NCBI GenBank assembly: GCA_002394205.1
Contig: DGTC01000068.1
Location: 124,001 to 188,000, forward strand
Source: Lachnospira sp. UBA4346
GTDB lineage: Bacteria > Bacillota > Clostridia > Lachnospirales > Lachnospiraceae
DNA: 64,000 nucleotides
Reading direction: 5' to 3'
Below are positions 1 to 9,700 of the stretch, piece by piece. A program made the position numbers and the translations under genes. Under the pieces are notes generated by a model. The model worked only from the letters and a program-made list of their open reading frames with translations. It made no database searches and was not told where the DNA came from. The number at the start of each line of letters is the position of its first letter. Position 1 is the first letter of the stretch.

Positions 1-183
1 AACTATGCGTTCTTCTTCCTGCTTTTCTGACTGATGTGCAATGCTTTCTACAACATCCCAGTCAATCTTAGCAACCTGTGATGCTATTTTTTCCTGACCT
101 GCCTTATCTAACTTTGCCATACGTTCTACGACTGCATCCTGTCCATGTGCCTTAAGGCTCTCGATTGCCTGTTCTACCTTCAT
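1..183 (-). CDS. N-terminal part of a probable UDPGP-family nucleotidyltransferase (cut by window edge)
   Basis: Sixty-one codons are visible from an ATG at 183, and the frame is open to the window edge. An AAGGAAG ribosome site lies about 6-9 bases upstream. The fragment is a helical leader ending in an IDWDVVESI stretch. This resembles the N-terminal helical region of eukaryotic-type UDP-N-acetylhexosamine/UDP-glucose pyrophosphorylases found in Lachnospiraceae. The catalytic GGxGTRLG loop would lie beyond the edge, so the assignment is inference. A TATAAT-like box at 208-213 could be its -10, but no good -35 is visible. If correct, it would supply UDP-sugar donors for the adjoining glycan genes. 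Confidence 0.5.
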   Translation of the reverse strand, partial: MKVEQAIESLKAHGQDAVVERMAKLDKAGQEKIASQVAKIDWDVVESIAHQSEKQEEERIV

Positions 184-270
184 CCTTTTACTTCCTTTCC
201 CTTTTTGATTATATTCTAACCGATACAAAACCTTCCCCTATAAAAAGATTTCCTTTTATGAATTTTCGGT

Positions 271-801
271 TTAATAATATGCTAACACAAATGCAAACTT
301 GCTGTCTGCTTCATCATAATCCCTTACAATTAATTGCTGTATCCGTAATTCCTCTGAAAAATCATATGTCAATGATTTCCCGGTTGCCACATTGGTAATC
401 ATAACTCCCTGTGTCGTTGACAAACGGTTAATATGCCACAAATTATATTCATTATCAGTATCTAATCCCTGAATAACTACCTGCTCCATATCAGATGCTA
501 CTGCAATACATAACCCCTGATTTCCATAACGCAACGCATACTCATCTCCGATAATATGCTCAATAATAAATGTCTGATTGGCTCCTTCTGATGTATGAAG
601 CATCTGCACCGGTGTGCCCGGAATAAACGAACCATAGACTACATTTACCTGATTTGTTACATCATCCATAGAACGAATATAGACATTTCCATCCATAAAA
701 TATGCCCCATTCTTCGGAAATACAATCATTGACACAATACATACAAGTATTAAAATGGCAACGAGTCCATTCTTTGCGAAGTGAATCCATAACTGTTTCA
801 T
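271..801 (-). CDS. Membrane-anchored ricin-type beta-trefoil (lectin-like) protein
   Basis: The 176-residue product has a short positive N-terminus and one membrane segment (about residues 12-30), followed by an extracellular domain. That domain has the spaced hydrophobic/aromatic pattern of one ricin-B beta-trefoil: YALRYGNQGLCIAV, then an LWHINR stretch, then ITNVATGKSLTY. Such domains usually bind sugars, but the usual QxW boxes are degenerate, so binding is inferred. The ATG follows the upstream gene's stop directly (TAAATG), and a GAGGAGGAGAG ribosome site lies inside that gene's end, so the two genes are co-transcribed. I find no enzyme domain. It could sense or hold the glycan made by the neighbouring membrane protein. 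Confidence 0.6.
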   Translation of the reverse strand: MKQLWIHFAKNGLVAILILVCIVSMIVFPKNGAYFMDGNVYIRSMDDVTNQVNVVYGSFIPGTPVQMLHTSEGANQTFIIEHIIGDEYALRYGNQGLCIAVASDMEQVVIQGLDTDNEYNLWHINRLSTTQGVMITNVATGKSLTYDFSEELRIQQLIVRDYDEADSKFAFVLAYY

Positions 802-1977
802 TTAGACTCTCCTCCTCTTCTGTGAATGTTCCATAGAAATTTGACTTAACAAAATCATCCAAAGCGGACAATATGCTATTTCAATCAAATGATGCTCTGC
901 AACTCCAAATATCGCCATCACAATACATGCAATCACCATATAATCCTGACGATGATTGAATACTTTTTGATATAATCTGAAATAGATATACGATATAAAT
1001 GCCGTAAAAATCCAACCATTTCGAATAAACATTCTTATATAAGAACTGTCCAAAAAGAAATTATATCCCAGAACCGTATTTCTCTCCTCTACATACGCTC
1101 CTAACGGCTGGCTTCCATATTTCTGAAGTCCCTGATAACCATATGATATTCTTCCCTGCAAAATATCATCTAACTTTACGTAACTCGAATTACCTACATC
1201 ATAAAATACTGTTCCAATTACTGTAATCAAAACAAATACCAGTACAAACCATGCACCAATTTTTAACGCTTTAATATTTGTTAATTGAATATTCTTCGCC
1301 TGCAAACACTTAACCATCGCCGTCAGCACACATAATAAAATCATACACAAAAAATCATTTCTTGCAAATGTATACTTATATACAAGCATTGCAGCTGCTG
1401 CCATTCCTGCAATTTCTGTATAGCTGATTTTTTTATTTCGAAATGTTACATATACAATCTCAATAAATAAAATATGTGCTGCAAAATCTGTCGGATAATT
1501 AATTCCAAACGAATGTCTTGTACCTCTTTCTGACGTATAGATAATATCCCAGCTGACACCAGTCTGTATACAAATCATCAATACAATCTGAAATAGTATT
1601 GCAATGCACAAATAACTATATGCTATTTTTCTCCACGGAACGTTCCATGCTCCCACAATCAAAAGTGTCAAATCCATAACCGCCACATCACCGGTATGAT
1701 ATGTGACTGCCGTTCCTATTCCAATAAATACAAGTAAGAAGACAATTTGCACCCAGGAATCATATCGTTTATAGTAAATTGTCAGTCCAATATTTACCAC
1801 GACAACTCCTGCCAGTATCCATTTCAGCACGTTGTACATACCATAACTGTATCGATTACCGACTGCAGCTGAAAGGAAATAATACTTTATCGTTATTCCG
1901 ACAAATAGTACAAGATACAGATATTGCATAATATCCTGCTGCCAATCTATCTCTTTGAATCGTTCTTTGAATGTCAT
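802..1977 (-). CDS. Polytopic membrane protein, O-antigen polymerase/ligase-like
   Basis: About 391 residues with roughly ten hydrophobic segments and a larger external loop around residues 260-320. That loop contains an LQGRISYGYQGLQKYG stretch, typical in layout of Wzy/WaaL-type O-antigen polymerase or ligase proteins. No single motif proves this, so the call rests on topology and context. The reading frame opens further upstream at a TTG (2058), but that TTG falls inside the -35 box of a consensus promoter (2026-2054). I therefore chose the ATG at 1977. The gene is the first of a two-gene unit with the ricin-type protein. It may polymerise or attach a surface glycan. Confidence 0.55.
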   Translation of the reverse strand: MTFKERFKEIDWQQDIMQYLYLVLFVGITIKYYFLSAAVGNRYSYGMYNVLKWILAGVVVVNIGLTIYYKRYDSWVQIVFLLVFIGIGTAVTYHTGDVAVMDLTLLIVGAWNVPWRKIAYSYLCIAILFQIVLMICIQTGVSWDIIYTSERGTRHSFGINYPTDFAAHILFIEIVYVTFRNKKISYTEIAGMAAAAMLVYKYTFARNDFLCMILLCVLTAMVKCLQAKNIQLTNIKALKIGAWFVLVFVLITVIGTVFYDVGNSSYVKLDDILQGRISYGYQGLQKYGSQPLGAYVEERNTVLGYNFFLDSSYIRMFIRNGWIFTAFISYIYFRLYQKVFNHRQDYMVIACIVMAIFGVAEHHLIEIAYCPLWMILLSQISMEHSQKRRRV

Positions 1978-2025
1978 TTTATTATCTCTTATCTTTCTTT
2001 TTTCTATAAAAATAAACCTGATGTG

Positions 2026-2054
2026 ATTATACATTTTATAAAATATGGTGTCAA
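2026..2054 (-). promoter_or_regulatory. Consensus sigma-A promoter of the 1977-271 unit
   Basis: On the minus strand the -35 TTGACA (2054-2049) and -10 TATAAT (2031-2026) are both perfect and separated by 17 bases. Start of transcription should be near 2019, leaving a leader of about 42 bases before the ATG at 1977. It overlaps the false TTG start of the downstream frame. Confidence 0.8.
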
Positions 2055-2126
2055 CCAAAGGCGTGCGAATTATGTATTCTGTTCAGCCATATCTTTGATA
2101 TCTGATTTAAATTATTTTATAAAACA

Positions 2127-2193
2127 AAAAGGTATATGGCTGCTTCATCTCCCAATGATAATCATGGAAAGAATCTGCATCCATATACCTTTT
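2127..2193 (-). terminator. Rho-independent terminator after the first LRR gene
   Basis: A 12-13 bp perfect inverted repeat (AAGGTATATGG / CCATATACCTT) encloses about 41 bases. On the minus strand it is followed by TTTTTGTTTT. The loop is long, but the arms and T-tract are convincing. It separates the LRR gene from the membrane-protein unit. Confidence 0.65.
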
Positions 2194-2235
2194 CATCACA
2201 ATTTAAAAGCTATTTACAACTTTCAAACCTTAAAA

Positions 2236-5200
2236 TTATTTTAATGTTCTGACATTCATTGCACCACTGCGTACAACCCTTCCCTTATAATCCTTTACTT
2301 CTGCGTAAATGTTTCGGTTTCCTGTCGTTGTTGCCTTCCATGTCAGCTTGCTGGTTGGTCCAAATGTATTTAGCGCAGTCCATTTTTTTGTATTGTTATC
2401 ATACATAATAAAACGATACTTATATGCACCATATCCACCTGCGGCAGTTGCCGTAAATGTAACATTGCCGCCCTTATTATTAATCTTAGCACTTGCCGTT
2501 GTCTTAATCGTAAGTTTTGGTCCAATCGTAACACCTGCAACGGAACTTCGAATGACAACGCCATACTGATTCATAACATCAACACAAATATGACGCATAC
2601 CGGTTCCGGATGTTGTCCATCTGTAAGAATTATTAGAACTGTAACCTCTTAACTGGCTCCATTTCTGCGTTTCCGGATTGTACATAACAAAACGATACGT
2701 ATAGCCAAATCCGCCCTTTACCTGTGCAGTAATCGTAATCTTATCTCCGGATGCAACAAATGCATCACTCAACTTGATACCAACTTCCGGACGAATACTA
2801 GTCGTTACACCAAATGGCTTGCTTCTTGTAATCGCACCCTTTGAATCTTTCACATCTACATAAATATGTCTGACTCCAATTTCCTTTGTTTCCCAAACAA
2901 AACGGTCGCTGCTGTCATATCCTCTTAACTCTGTCCATTCTTTTGTTTTCGTATTATATGCCAAAAAACGATACGTATAGCCACCGCTGCCACTCTTTGC
3001 TGTTGCAACCAGTGTCACACTTGAGCCTTCCAGCGGTTTTGAGGTATTCGCTCTCAAACTGACAATCGGTCTTAAATTTGCCGCATTAATTGTTTCTGTT
3101 TTTGCACCAATGACATTGCCTGCAACATCCTTGATATATAACTTTACAACATATTTACCACTTGACGGAGCTTTCCATGTATATTTATTAGAACTGCCGT
3201 ATTTCTGAACAGTTGTCCACTTCTTTGTCTGTTCATTGTACATGCTAAATTCATACTGATATGTACCGATTCCACCTGTGGCTTCTCCTGTAAAGACGAC
3301 TTTTTCTCCGGAAACCGTATAATTAAGTGCCTTAGAGAATCGAAGTGCCGGAACATTAATCTGCGTTGTATACATTTTCTTTACTTCTGAGCCTTCACTG
3401 TCCCGAATGTATACATAATACGTCTTTGTTCCCGACGTTGCCGTCTTAATATTGTAAGCACTTGTCTTACTGTAATTCTGTACTGTCTTTTCTTTGCTGT
3501 TAATTACTTCTGTAAACTTATACTCATAAGAACCGTTTCCGCCTTCTCCATTTGCATAGATACTGTAAGAACGATTCAATTCCTTCTTTGTAAATACACG
3601 TCTTACTGCAACCGGCTTACGTACAATTACTGTAATCGGTTTACTCTCGACTGTATCTCCAAAACTATCTTTAACCTCTACTAAAAACTGCTGATTTCCT
3701 GTTTCTGCATTTGTATTCAGAAAATAGCTGCACGAACCATTCGACGACTCTCCACTAATCGGTTCATATTTATTCGTTGCCTTATTGTACTTTTTAAACA
3801 GATATGTATACTTGCCGTCTCCACCTGTTACGCTGGTATTAAATGCAATATAACTACCGATATAATTAATTTTCTTGACAGAACTTATCGTTGGAGCAAT
3901 CGGTGATACCTTTTGTACACTCTTTATTTTAAAGCCGTATCCTGTCTTTTTCTGCGGATTATTCATCTGCAACCTGACTGTATCTCCTTTGATAAATACA
4001 GTCTGTCCTGCAAGGCTTGCACCTCTGTAATTTCTGTTACTTCCTAATTTTGATACATTAAAGATTGTCAGATACGAATTTTCTGCCAATTCTGTTGTTT
4101 CATCAAATGTCACCTGAAGTTTATCCGCACCAGCAAGACGATATTCCCACACATCCAAATGATTATCTGCTACATTATGCTTACTTTCAAGTTTTGAAAG
4201 ATTTGTAATCACATAACGGTTATTATCAACAGTTACCTGTGCATTGTCAAATATTTCACTGCCGTCTGTAGCCTTTACGACGATCGTTGTCGTACCTTTT
4301 GATACACCTGTTACTTTACCGTCAGCTGACACCTTTGCAATCGACGGATCCATAGATGTAAATGATAATTTCTTATTACTTGCATCTGATGGCACAATTG
4401 TTGCGCTACTCGGCTCGATTGTCTGTCCGGCTCTGACATGTCCATATCCATAACTTAATGATGTTATCTTTTGTTCTACAAGGACCTTGCATGATGCCGT
4501 TACATCACCAACCGTTACTGTGATAACCGCACTACCTGCTTTCTTTGCAACCACATGTCCGTCTGAATCCACACTTGCAACATCATAATTAGACGTTGTC
4601 CACACAACTTCATCTGTAAAATTCGCCGGCGTTGCTGTTAATTTCAAATCATTTTCCAATAACACATGATTCTTATCAAGAACCGCTACCCATTCTTTCT
4701 GGTTTAAAGCCGCTGCTACTACCTTTACATCATTTGCCGTAAACTTCATATTATGATTCTTTGCATATTCCTGTGCATACGTTCCGCTAACACCCGTAAT
4801 AGTAATTCTGGTTGGATATGAAAAAATATCCTCACCGATTTTCTTGACTGTTCTCGGAATCGTTACACTTGTAAGGCTTGTACACTTATTAAAAATGTTA
4901 TCGCCAATCGACTTCACTCCATATGGAAATTCAATGGATTTGAGCAATATACAGTCTTCAAATGCCTCAGACTCTACATTTTTAACGCCTCTTGCCATCG
5001 TAATATCCGTAAGATGTTTACAACCTGCAAACATACGATATGAAATATCAGCCGTTCCATTCATAACCACTTTCTTCAGCGGTGTTCCTTCAAACACACT
5101 GCATCCAACTGTTTTGACGCTTTCCGGTATTGTCACTTCTGTAAGTCCGCTATTTTTAAATGCAGCTTCCTCTAATTCCGTTACACTGTCCGGAATGACA

Positions 5201-6564
5201 ATTGTTTTCAATGCTTTATCGTTCTCAAATGCATCCATAGGAATTATCTGCAATGCTTCTGATAACTGAACCATTGACAGTTTCGCACAATTCTGAAAGA
5301 CAGCATTATTCATTTCTGTGACATTATTTCCCAGCGTAACGGATGTTAATGCCATATTATTTGCAAATGCTCCATTTCCAATCACAACAACGCTGTCCGG
5401 AATCGTTACACTCATAAGTCCTGTATTTGCAAATGCGCCATATTCAATGGAAACAACTGTATCCGGAATCGTTACATTTGTTAATGTTTTAACACCTGTG
5501 AACAGATTCTCTGCAATCTCCGTTGTACCTTCTTCAAAATGAACCGTCGTTAATCCTGAGTCTGCAAACGGTCCCTGTGCATCTGCATCATACCCGAAAG
5601 CCTCACCTTTATCTAACGTCGCCGGAATGGTAATCTCTGTAAGAGCCGTACAGCCTGTAAATACATTTCTGTGCAGTTCCACAAGCACTTCCGGCAATAC
5701 CACATCTGTAAGTCCTGCATCATTTAAAAATGCCATCGCTCCAATTTCTACAAGGGAATTACCAAACTGAACATCCTGTAATGATGCACAATTGGCAAAA
5801 GCTCCTTCCTGAAGCACTGTAACAAAATCAGGAACCGTTACCTTTCTCAATCCAGTACCTGCAAAAGCCCCTTCTCGAATTTCTTCTACCGTCTCTGGAA
5901 TGGTAATCTCTGTAAGATTGAAAGCTCCTGCAAACAGATATTGGGGAATGATATTCATTCCGTCATCAAATGTAACTGTCTGTAATCCACTGTCTTTAAA
6001 CGGACCATTTATCTCATCTGTATTCTCATAACCATATGCATCTACTGTCTGTAATGAAAGCGGAATGTGAATCTGCGCAAGTGCAGTACAACCTGCAAAC
6101 GCTTCTTTTCCAAGTTCTATTAATCTGTCCGGTAAATGAACATCTGTTAATGCTATATCGCCTGCAAATGCACCTTCTTCGATTTTTATAATACTATCCG
6201 GCAGCGTAACAGAAGTAATCTCTGTATGATCTTTAAATGCTTCTGCTCCGATATATCCTACTTTCAATTCTCCTAATGCACCCGGAACGACTACATCTTT
6301 TGTTTCCGTACCCGTATACTTCTCTACATATGCCATTCCATCTTCTTCATAATATGTGAAGTCTCCCTGCATCTGAGAGTCCTTATCTGCACGCAGTTCT
6401 TCCGTTACAGATTCCACCTGAAATGGTGCATACGCTCCTTTTTCAGGCTGTGACAGATATTTTGTCGCAGCACTTACCGAAGCGATATCCATTGCCCCCA
6501 TCTCACAGGTCATAATGACTGCAAGACACGCACTGACTGATGATTTCACAATTCGTTTTTTCAT
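2236..6564 (-). CDS. Secreted BspA-like LRR protein with Big_2 domains and six C-terminal modules
   Basis: The 1442-residue protein has a signal peptide (about 1-32, cleavage after SVSA). LRR_5/BspA-type repeats (IP..V..I..GAF..C..L) fill roughly residues 70-630. Two bacterial Ig-like Big_2 domains follow at about 640-800, each with the usual I.TVD..G.VT/VA..G...I pattern. After a divergent linker come six about 90-residue modules with a Y.Y.F..YN..T..W..L pattern and a Y/VDVKD..G stretch. No LPXTG, SLH or choline-binding anchor is present; the protein ends right after the last module. BspA-like LRR proteins act in adhesion to host or food surfaces (family knowledge). The ATG has AGGAG six bases upstream. 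The gene has its own promoter and terminator. Confidence 0.9.
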   Translation of the reverse strand: MKKRIVKSSVSACLAVIMTCEMGAMDIASVSAATKYLSQPEKGAYAPFQVESVTEELRADKDSQMQGDFTYYEEDGMAYVEKYTGTETKDVVVPGALGELKVGYIGAEAFKDHTEITSVTLPDSIIKIEEGAFAGDIALTDVHLPDRLIELGKEAFAGCTALAQIHIPLSLQTVDAYGYENTDEINGPFKDSGLQTVTFDDGMNIIPQYLFAGAFNLTEITIPETVEEIREGAFAGTGLRKVTVPDFVTVLQEGAFANCASLQDVQFGNSLVEIGAMAFLNDAGLTDVVLPEVLVELHRNVFTGCTALTEITIPATLDKGEAFGYDADAQGPFADSGLTTVHFEEGTTEIAENLFTGVKTLTNVTIPDTVVSIEYGAFANTGLMSVTIPDSVVVIGNGAFANNMALTSVTLGNNVTEMNNAVFQNCAKLSMVQLSEALQIIPMDAFENDKALKTIVIPDSVTELEEAAFKNSGLTEVTIPESVKTVGCSVFEGTPLKKVVMNGTADISYRMFAGCKHLTDITMARGVKNVESEAFEDCILLKSIEFPYGVKSIGDNIFNKCTSLTSVTIPRTVKKIGEDIFSYPTRITITGVSGTYAQEYAKNHNMKFTANDVKVVAAALNQKEWVAVLDKNHVLLENDLKLTATPANFTDEVVWTTSNYDVASVDSDGHVVAKKAGSAVITVTVGDVTASCKVLVEQKITSLSYGYGHVRAGQTIEPSSATIVPSDASNKKLSFTSMDPSIAKVSADGKVTGVSKGTTTIVVKATDGSEIFDNAQVTVDNNRYVITNLSKLESKHNVADNHLDVWEYRLAGADKLQVTFDETTELAENSYLTIFNVSKLGSNRNYRGASLAGQTVFIKGDTVRLQMNNPQKKTGYGFKIKSVQKVSPIAPTISSVKKINYIGSYIAFNTSVTGGDGKYTYLFKKYNKATNKYEPISGESSNGSCSYFLNTNAETGNQQFLVEVKDSFGDTVESKPITVIVRKPVAVRRVFTKKELNRSYSIYANGEGGNGSYEYKFTEVINSKEKTVQNYSKTSAYNIKTATSGTKTYYVYIRDSEGSEVKKMYTTQINVPALRFSKALNYTVSGEKVVFTGEATGGIGTYQYEFSMYNEQTKKWTTVQKYGSSNKYTWKAPSSGKYVVKLYIKDVAGNVIGAKTETINAANLRPIVSLRANTSKPLEGSSVTLVATAKSGSGGYTYRFLAYNTKTKEWTELRGYDSSDRFVWETKEIGVRHIYVDVKDSKGAITRSKPFGVTTSIRPEVGIKLSDAFVASGDKITITAQVKGGFGYTYRFVMYNPETQKWSQLRGYSSNNSYRWTTSGTGMRHICVDVMNQYGVVIRSSVAGVTIGPKLTIKTTASAKINNKGGNVTFTATAAGGYGAYKYRFIMYDNNTKKWTALNTFGPTSKLTWKATTTGNRNIYAEVKDYKGRVVRSGAMNVRTLK

Positions 6565-6609
6565 CCTTCTCTCCTCTTTCCATTTGTGCCTTTTTTGGCT
6601 TTGTCCTTA

Positions 6610-6638
6610 ATCGTATCATAATTTAAAAACGATGTCAC
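6610..6638 (-). promoter_or_regulatory. Promoter of the 2236-6564 LRR gene
   Basis: Minus-strand GTGACA (6638-6633), 17 bases, then TACGAT (6615-6610) preceded by TG, an extended -10. It lies about 46 bases upstream of the ATG and downstream of the terminator of the next LRR gene. Confidence 0.55.
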
Positions 6639-6670
6639 TATACAAAACGGTATAATTTGAAATTTTCAAA

Positions 6671-6722
6671 TAAAAAAGAAGAGTTGATAATCTTAACCTT
6701 CCTTTTCGATTACCAACCCTTC
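6671..6722 (-). terminator. Rho-independent terminator after the second LRR gene
   Basis: Fifteen-base arms (6708-6722 and 6678-6692) pair fully, with two G-U pairs, around a 15-base loop. They are followed on the minus strand by TTTTTTATTT. The hairpin starts about 40 bases past the stop codon at 6763. Confidence 0.85.
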
Positions 6723-6762
6723 TAAATTCAATTGTTAAACATTTAACACGACATCCGTCCGA

Positions 6763-9700
6763 TTATTTTGTAACCTTGATACCATATGCTGAACTTCTAA
6801 TAACTGTTCCCTTGTTATCCCTGATATCTACATAGACATGTCTTGCGCCTGAACCACCTGCTGTCCATACATACTTATTAGAAGTGCTGTATGACTTTAA
6901 TTCCGCCCAGTTACCAGTTGTTGGATTCTTTAATAAGAATCTGTACTGATATCCGCCGGCACCACCGGTTGCTGTTGCTGTAAGTGTAACCTTAGAACCT
7001 GCTTTGGCTGTTGTTGCACTCGCCTTTATGCCCGCTGTTAATTTTGCAGATGCTGCCTTTACAGTCACGCCACATGCTGCACTTCTTGTTACTGTTCCGT
7101 TGCTGTCTTTTACATCTACAAGAAGATGTCTTGCACCACTGCCAGCTGCTGTCCAAGTATATGAATTTACAGTACTGTAATTCTTTAATACAACAATATT
7201 GCCTGTTGTTGGATTCTTTAATAAGAATCTATACTGATAGCTTCCAGAGCCACCCGTTGCTGCTGCTTTCACAGTTACTTTGCTGCCAGCTGTCGCCTTT
7301 GATGTACTTGCTGTAATCTTCACTGTCGGCTTAGATACTGCTGCTGTTGTATTTACTACAACCGCTGTGCTTCTTGTTACCTGTCCCTTACTGTCCTTTA
7401 CATCTACATATACATTTCTCTTACCGCTTCCTGCAGCCTTCCATGTATACGTACTTGCTGTACTATAATCTTTCAATACTGCAAAATTACCTGTTGTTGG
7501 ATTCTGTAATAAGAACTTATACTGGTAACTTCCACTGCCATCAGATGCCTTTGCCGTAAACTTTACAGATGTTCCTGCTGTTACATTTGTTGCACTCGCT
7601 GTCAGACTTGCCTTCGGCTTTAATGTACCTATACCTACAGAAAGTGCTGAACTTCTTGCTGTCTTGCCATTGCCGTCCTTCACATCTACATAAATCTGAC
7701 GTGCACTTGTTCCTGCAATCTTCCATGTGTACGTATTTGATATGCCATAATCCTGCAACAATGTCCATTTCTTTGTTGCTGGTGTATACATAACGAACTT
7801 GTACTGATATTTACCATTGCCGCCTGCACCTGTACCTGTTACTTTCACACCACCAATAACTGTTGCCATCTTTGCTGATACAGATACTTTTTCATTGACA
7901 CTGACTCTAATATCAGAACTCTTAACAATCTGACCTTTCTTATCCTTAACACGTACGTAAACTCTTCTGTCCCCAGCTGTCTGTGGTGTCCAGTTGATTG
8001 TACTTGCAGTACTATAATCTTTGACATATTCATTCTTATTGTTTTTAATATTAAACACAACAAACTGATATGTATAACCGCCTTCGCCACCTCCGGCTGA
8101 TGCTACTATCTTAATTGCAGAACCTACATCGCCTTTCGTTGTGTTCGTACGCAATGAACTTCTAAGTGGTTCTACATTGACATTCTTTAACACACCACTT
8201 CTTACAATCTTACCGTTGCCATCTCTAACATCTATATAGAACTGTCTGACTCCACCGGTTGTTGCCTTCCATGTAAATCCACCTGTTGCCTGATAGCTCT
8301 CTACTTCTTTCCACTTCTTTGTTGTTTCATTATATTCTACCAGTCTGTACATATAATTTCCTGTACCGCCTGTTGCATTTGCTTCAATACTGACAACATC
8401 ACCTGTTACCGTATTCACTGCACTCTGTTTTGCAACAACCGCAAGTGGCTGTGTCACAGCTTTAAACGCAAAATTATTGTCTACTGCAAATGTTTCTGCT
8501 GCAGAACCCTTTACACTTACAATCTGAAAACCGTCTCTTACATATTGTTCATCTAATTCAAAAGCCCGGTCACTAATCCCTGCAATCGTACCTGCCAATA
8601 CAACCTTTTTCAACGCTGGTGTATTCTTAAATGCACAATACTCAATATTCTGATTGTTATAACTATAACCGCCTTCCTCCCAGTAGACCGTTTCTAATGA
8701 TTTACATTCTTCAAATGCAGATCTCTGAATTCGTGTATAATTTCCAGGAATAGAAATCGTCTTCAATGCACTACAATTATAGAACAATCCTTCTGAAATG
8801 ACACAGTCTTCAATTCCCTTCGCAATCAGTACATCTGTCAATGCACTACAATTTGAAAATGCATAATAATCTACCTTTGTAAGTGTTGCCGGCAATATAA
8901 TGGATTTTAAACTTGTACAATTCTCAAATGCATTATGTCCGATACTTGTCAAACCTTCCTGCAAACGAATATTTGTAAGGTTGCCGCATCCTTTAAATGC
9001 ATACTCTCCAATTTTTTCTAAAGAACTTGTCACAGATACCGTCTTTAAATTCTTACAATTGCTAAATGCATAATTGCCAATCTGCTGATCTGCATAATCA
9101 AATAAGCCTTTCTGAATCGTTACCGCTGTCAACGAAGCACAGTCTGAAAATGCACTATTATAGATTCTGTTATAATTTCCCGGAATGACAATTGATGTTA
9201 ATGAATTACATTCTTTAAATGTCTCATAACCAATCATTGCTTCTATCTTGCCGGTCTTCATTGTAACCTTTTCTAATGCATCACAATTTTCAAACACACC
9301 TGTATCCCATGAACTTGTTGATCCAATGCGTTCTACGGTTGATGGAATAGCTACACTCTTGAGTGCATCACAGTTATAAAATGCACCCTGATTCAGAGTC
9401 GTTACGCCTTCCGGAATCGTAAGTGATGTAATTCCTGTACTTGCAAATGCGGAAGAACCAATAGACTGTAATCCTGCTCCAAAAGTTACTGTTGTAAGGG
9501 CACTACACTCTGAAAATGCATTATCTCCAATCGAATGAGAATACTTATCCGAACCTGAATACGTCATTGTCTTTAATGCCTTACATCCCTGAAATGCTTC
9601 TTTATAAATTTCTGCATAGTTACCTGGAATGGTAATTGCTGTTAATGAAACACACCCTGCAAATGTCTTGCAGCCAATAAATGCCTCTTCTTTACCTGCT

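Noticed and set aside
184..270. Terminator after the ricin-type gene
   Set aside because: A short A/T-only hairpin with a single bulge is seen, too weak to support a call.
1978..2058. Longer start (TTG at 2058) for the first membrane protein
   Set aside because: The TTG lies inside the -35 box of a perfect TTGACA-17-TATAAT promoter, so it would not be transcribed.
4844..5542. Plus-strand frames across the LRR genes
   Set aside because: These are complements of the LRR repeats; no promoter or ribosome site and no plausible protein features.
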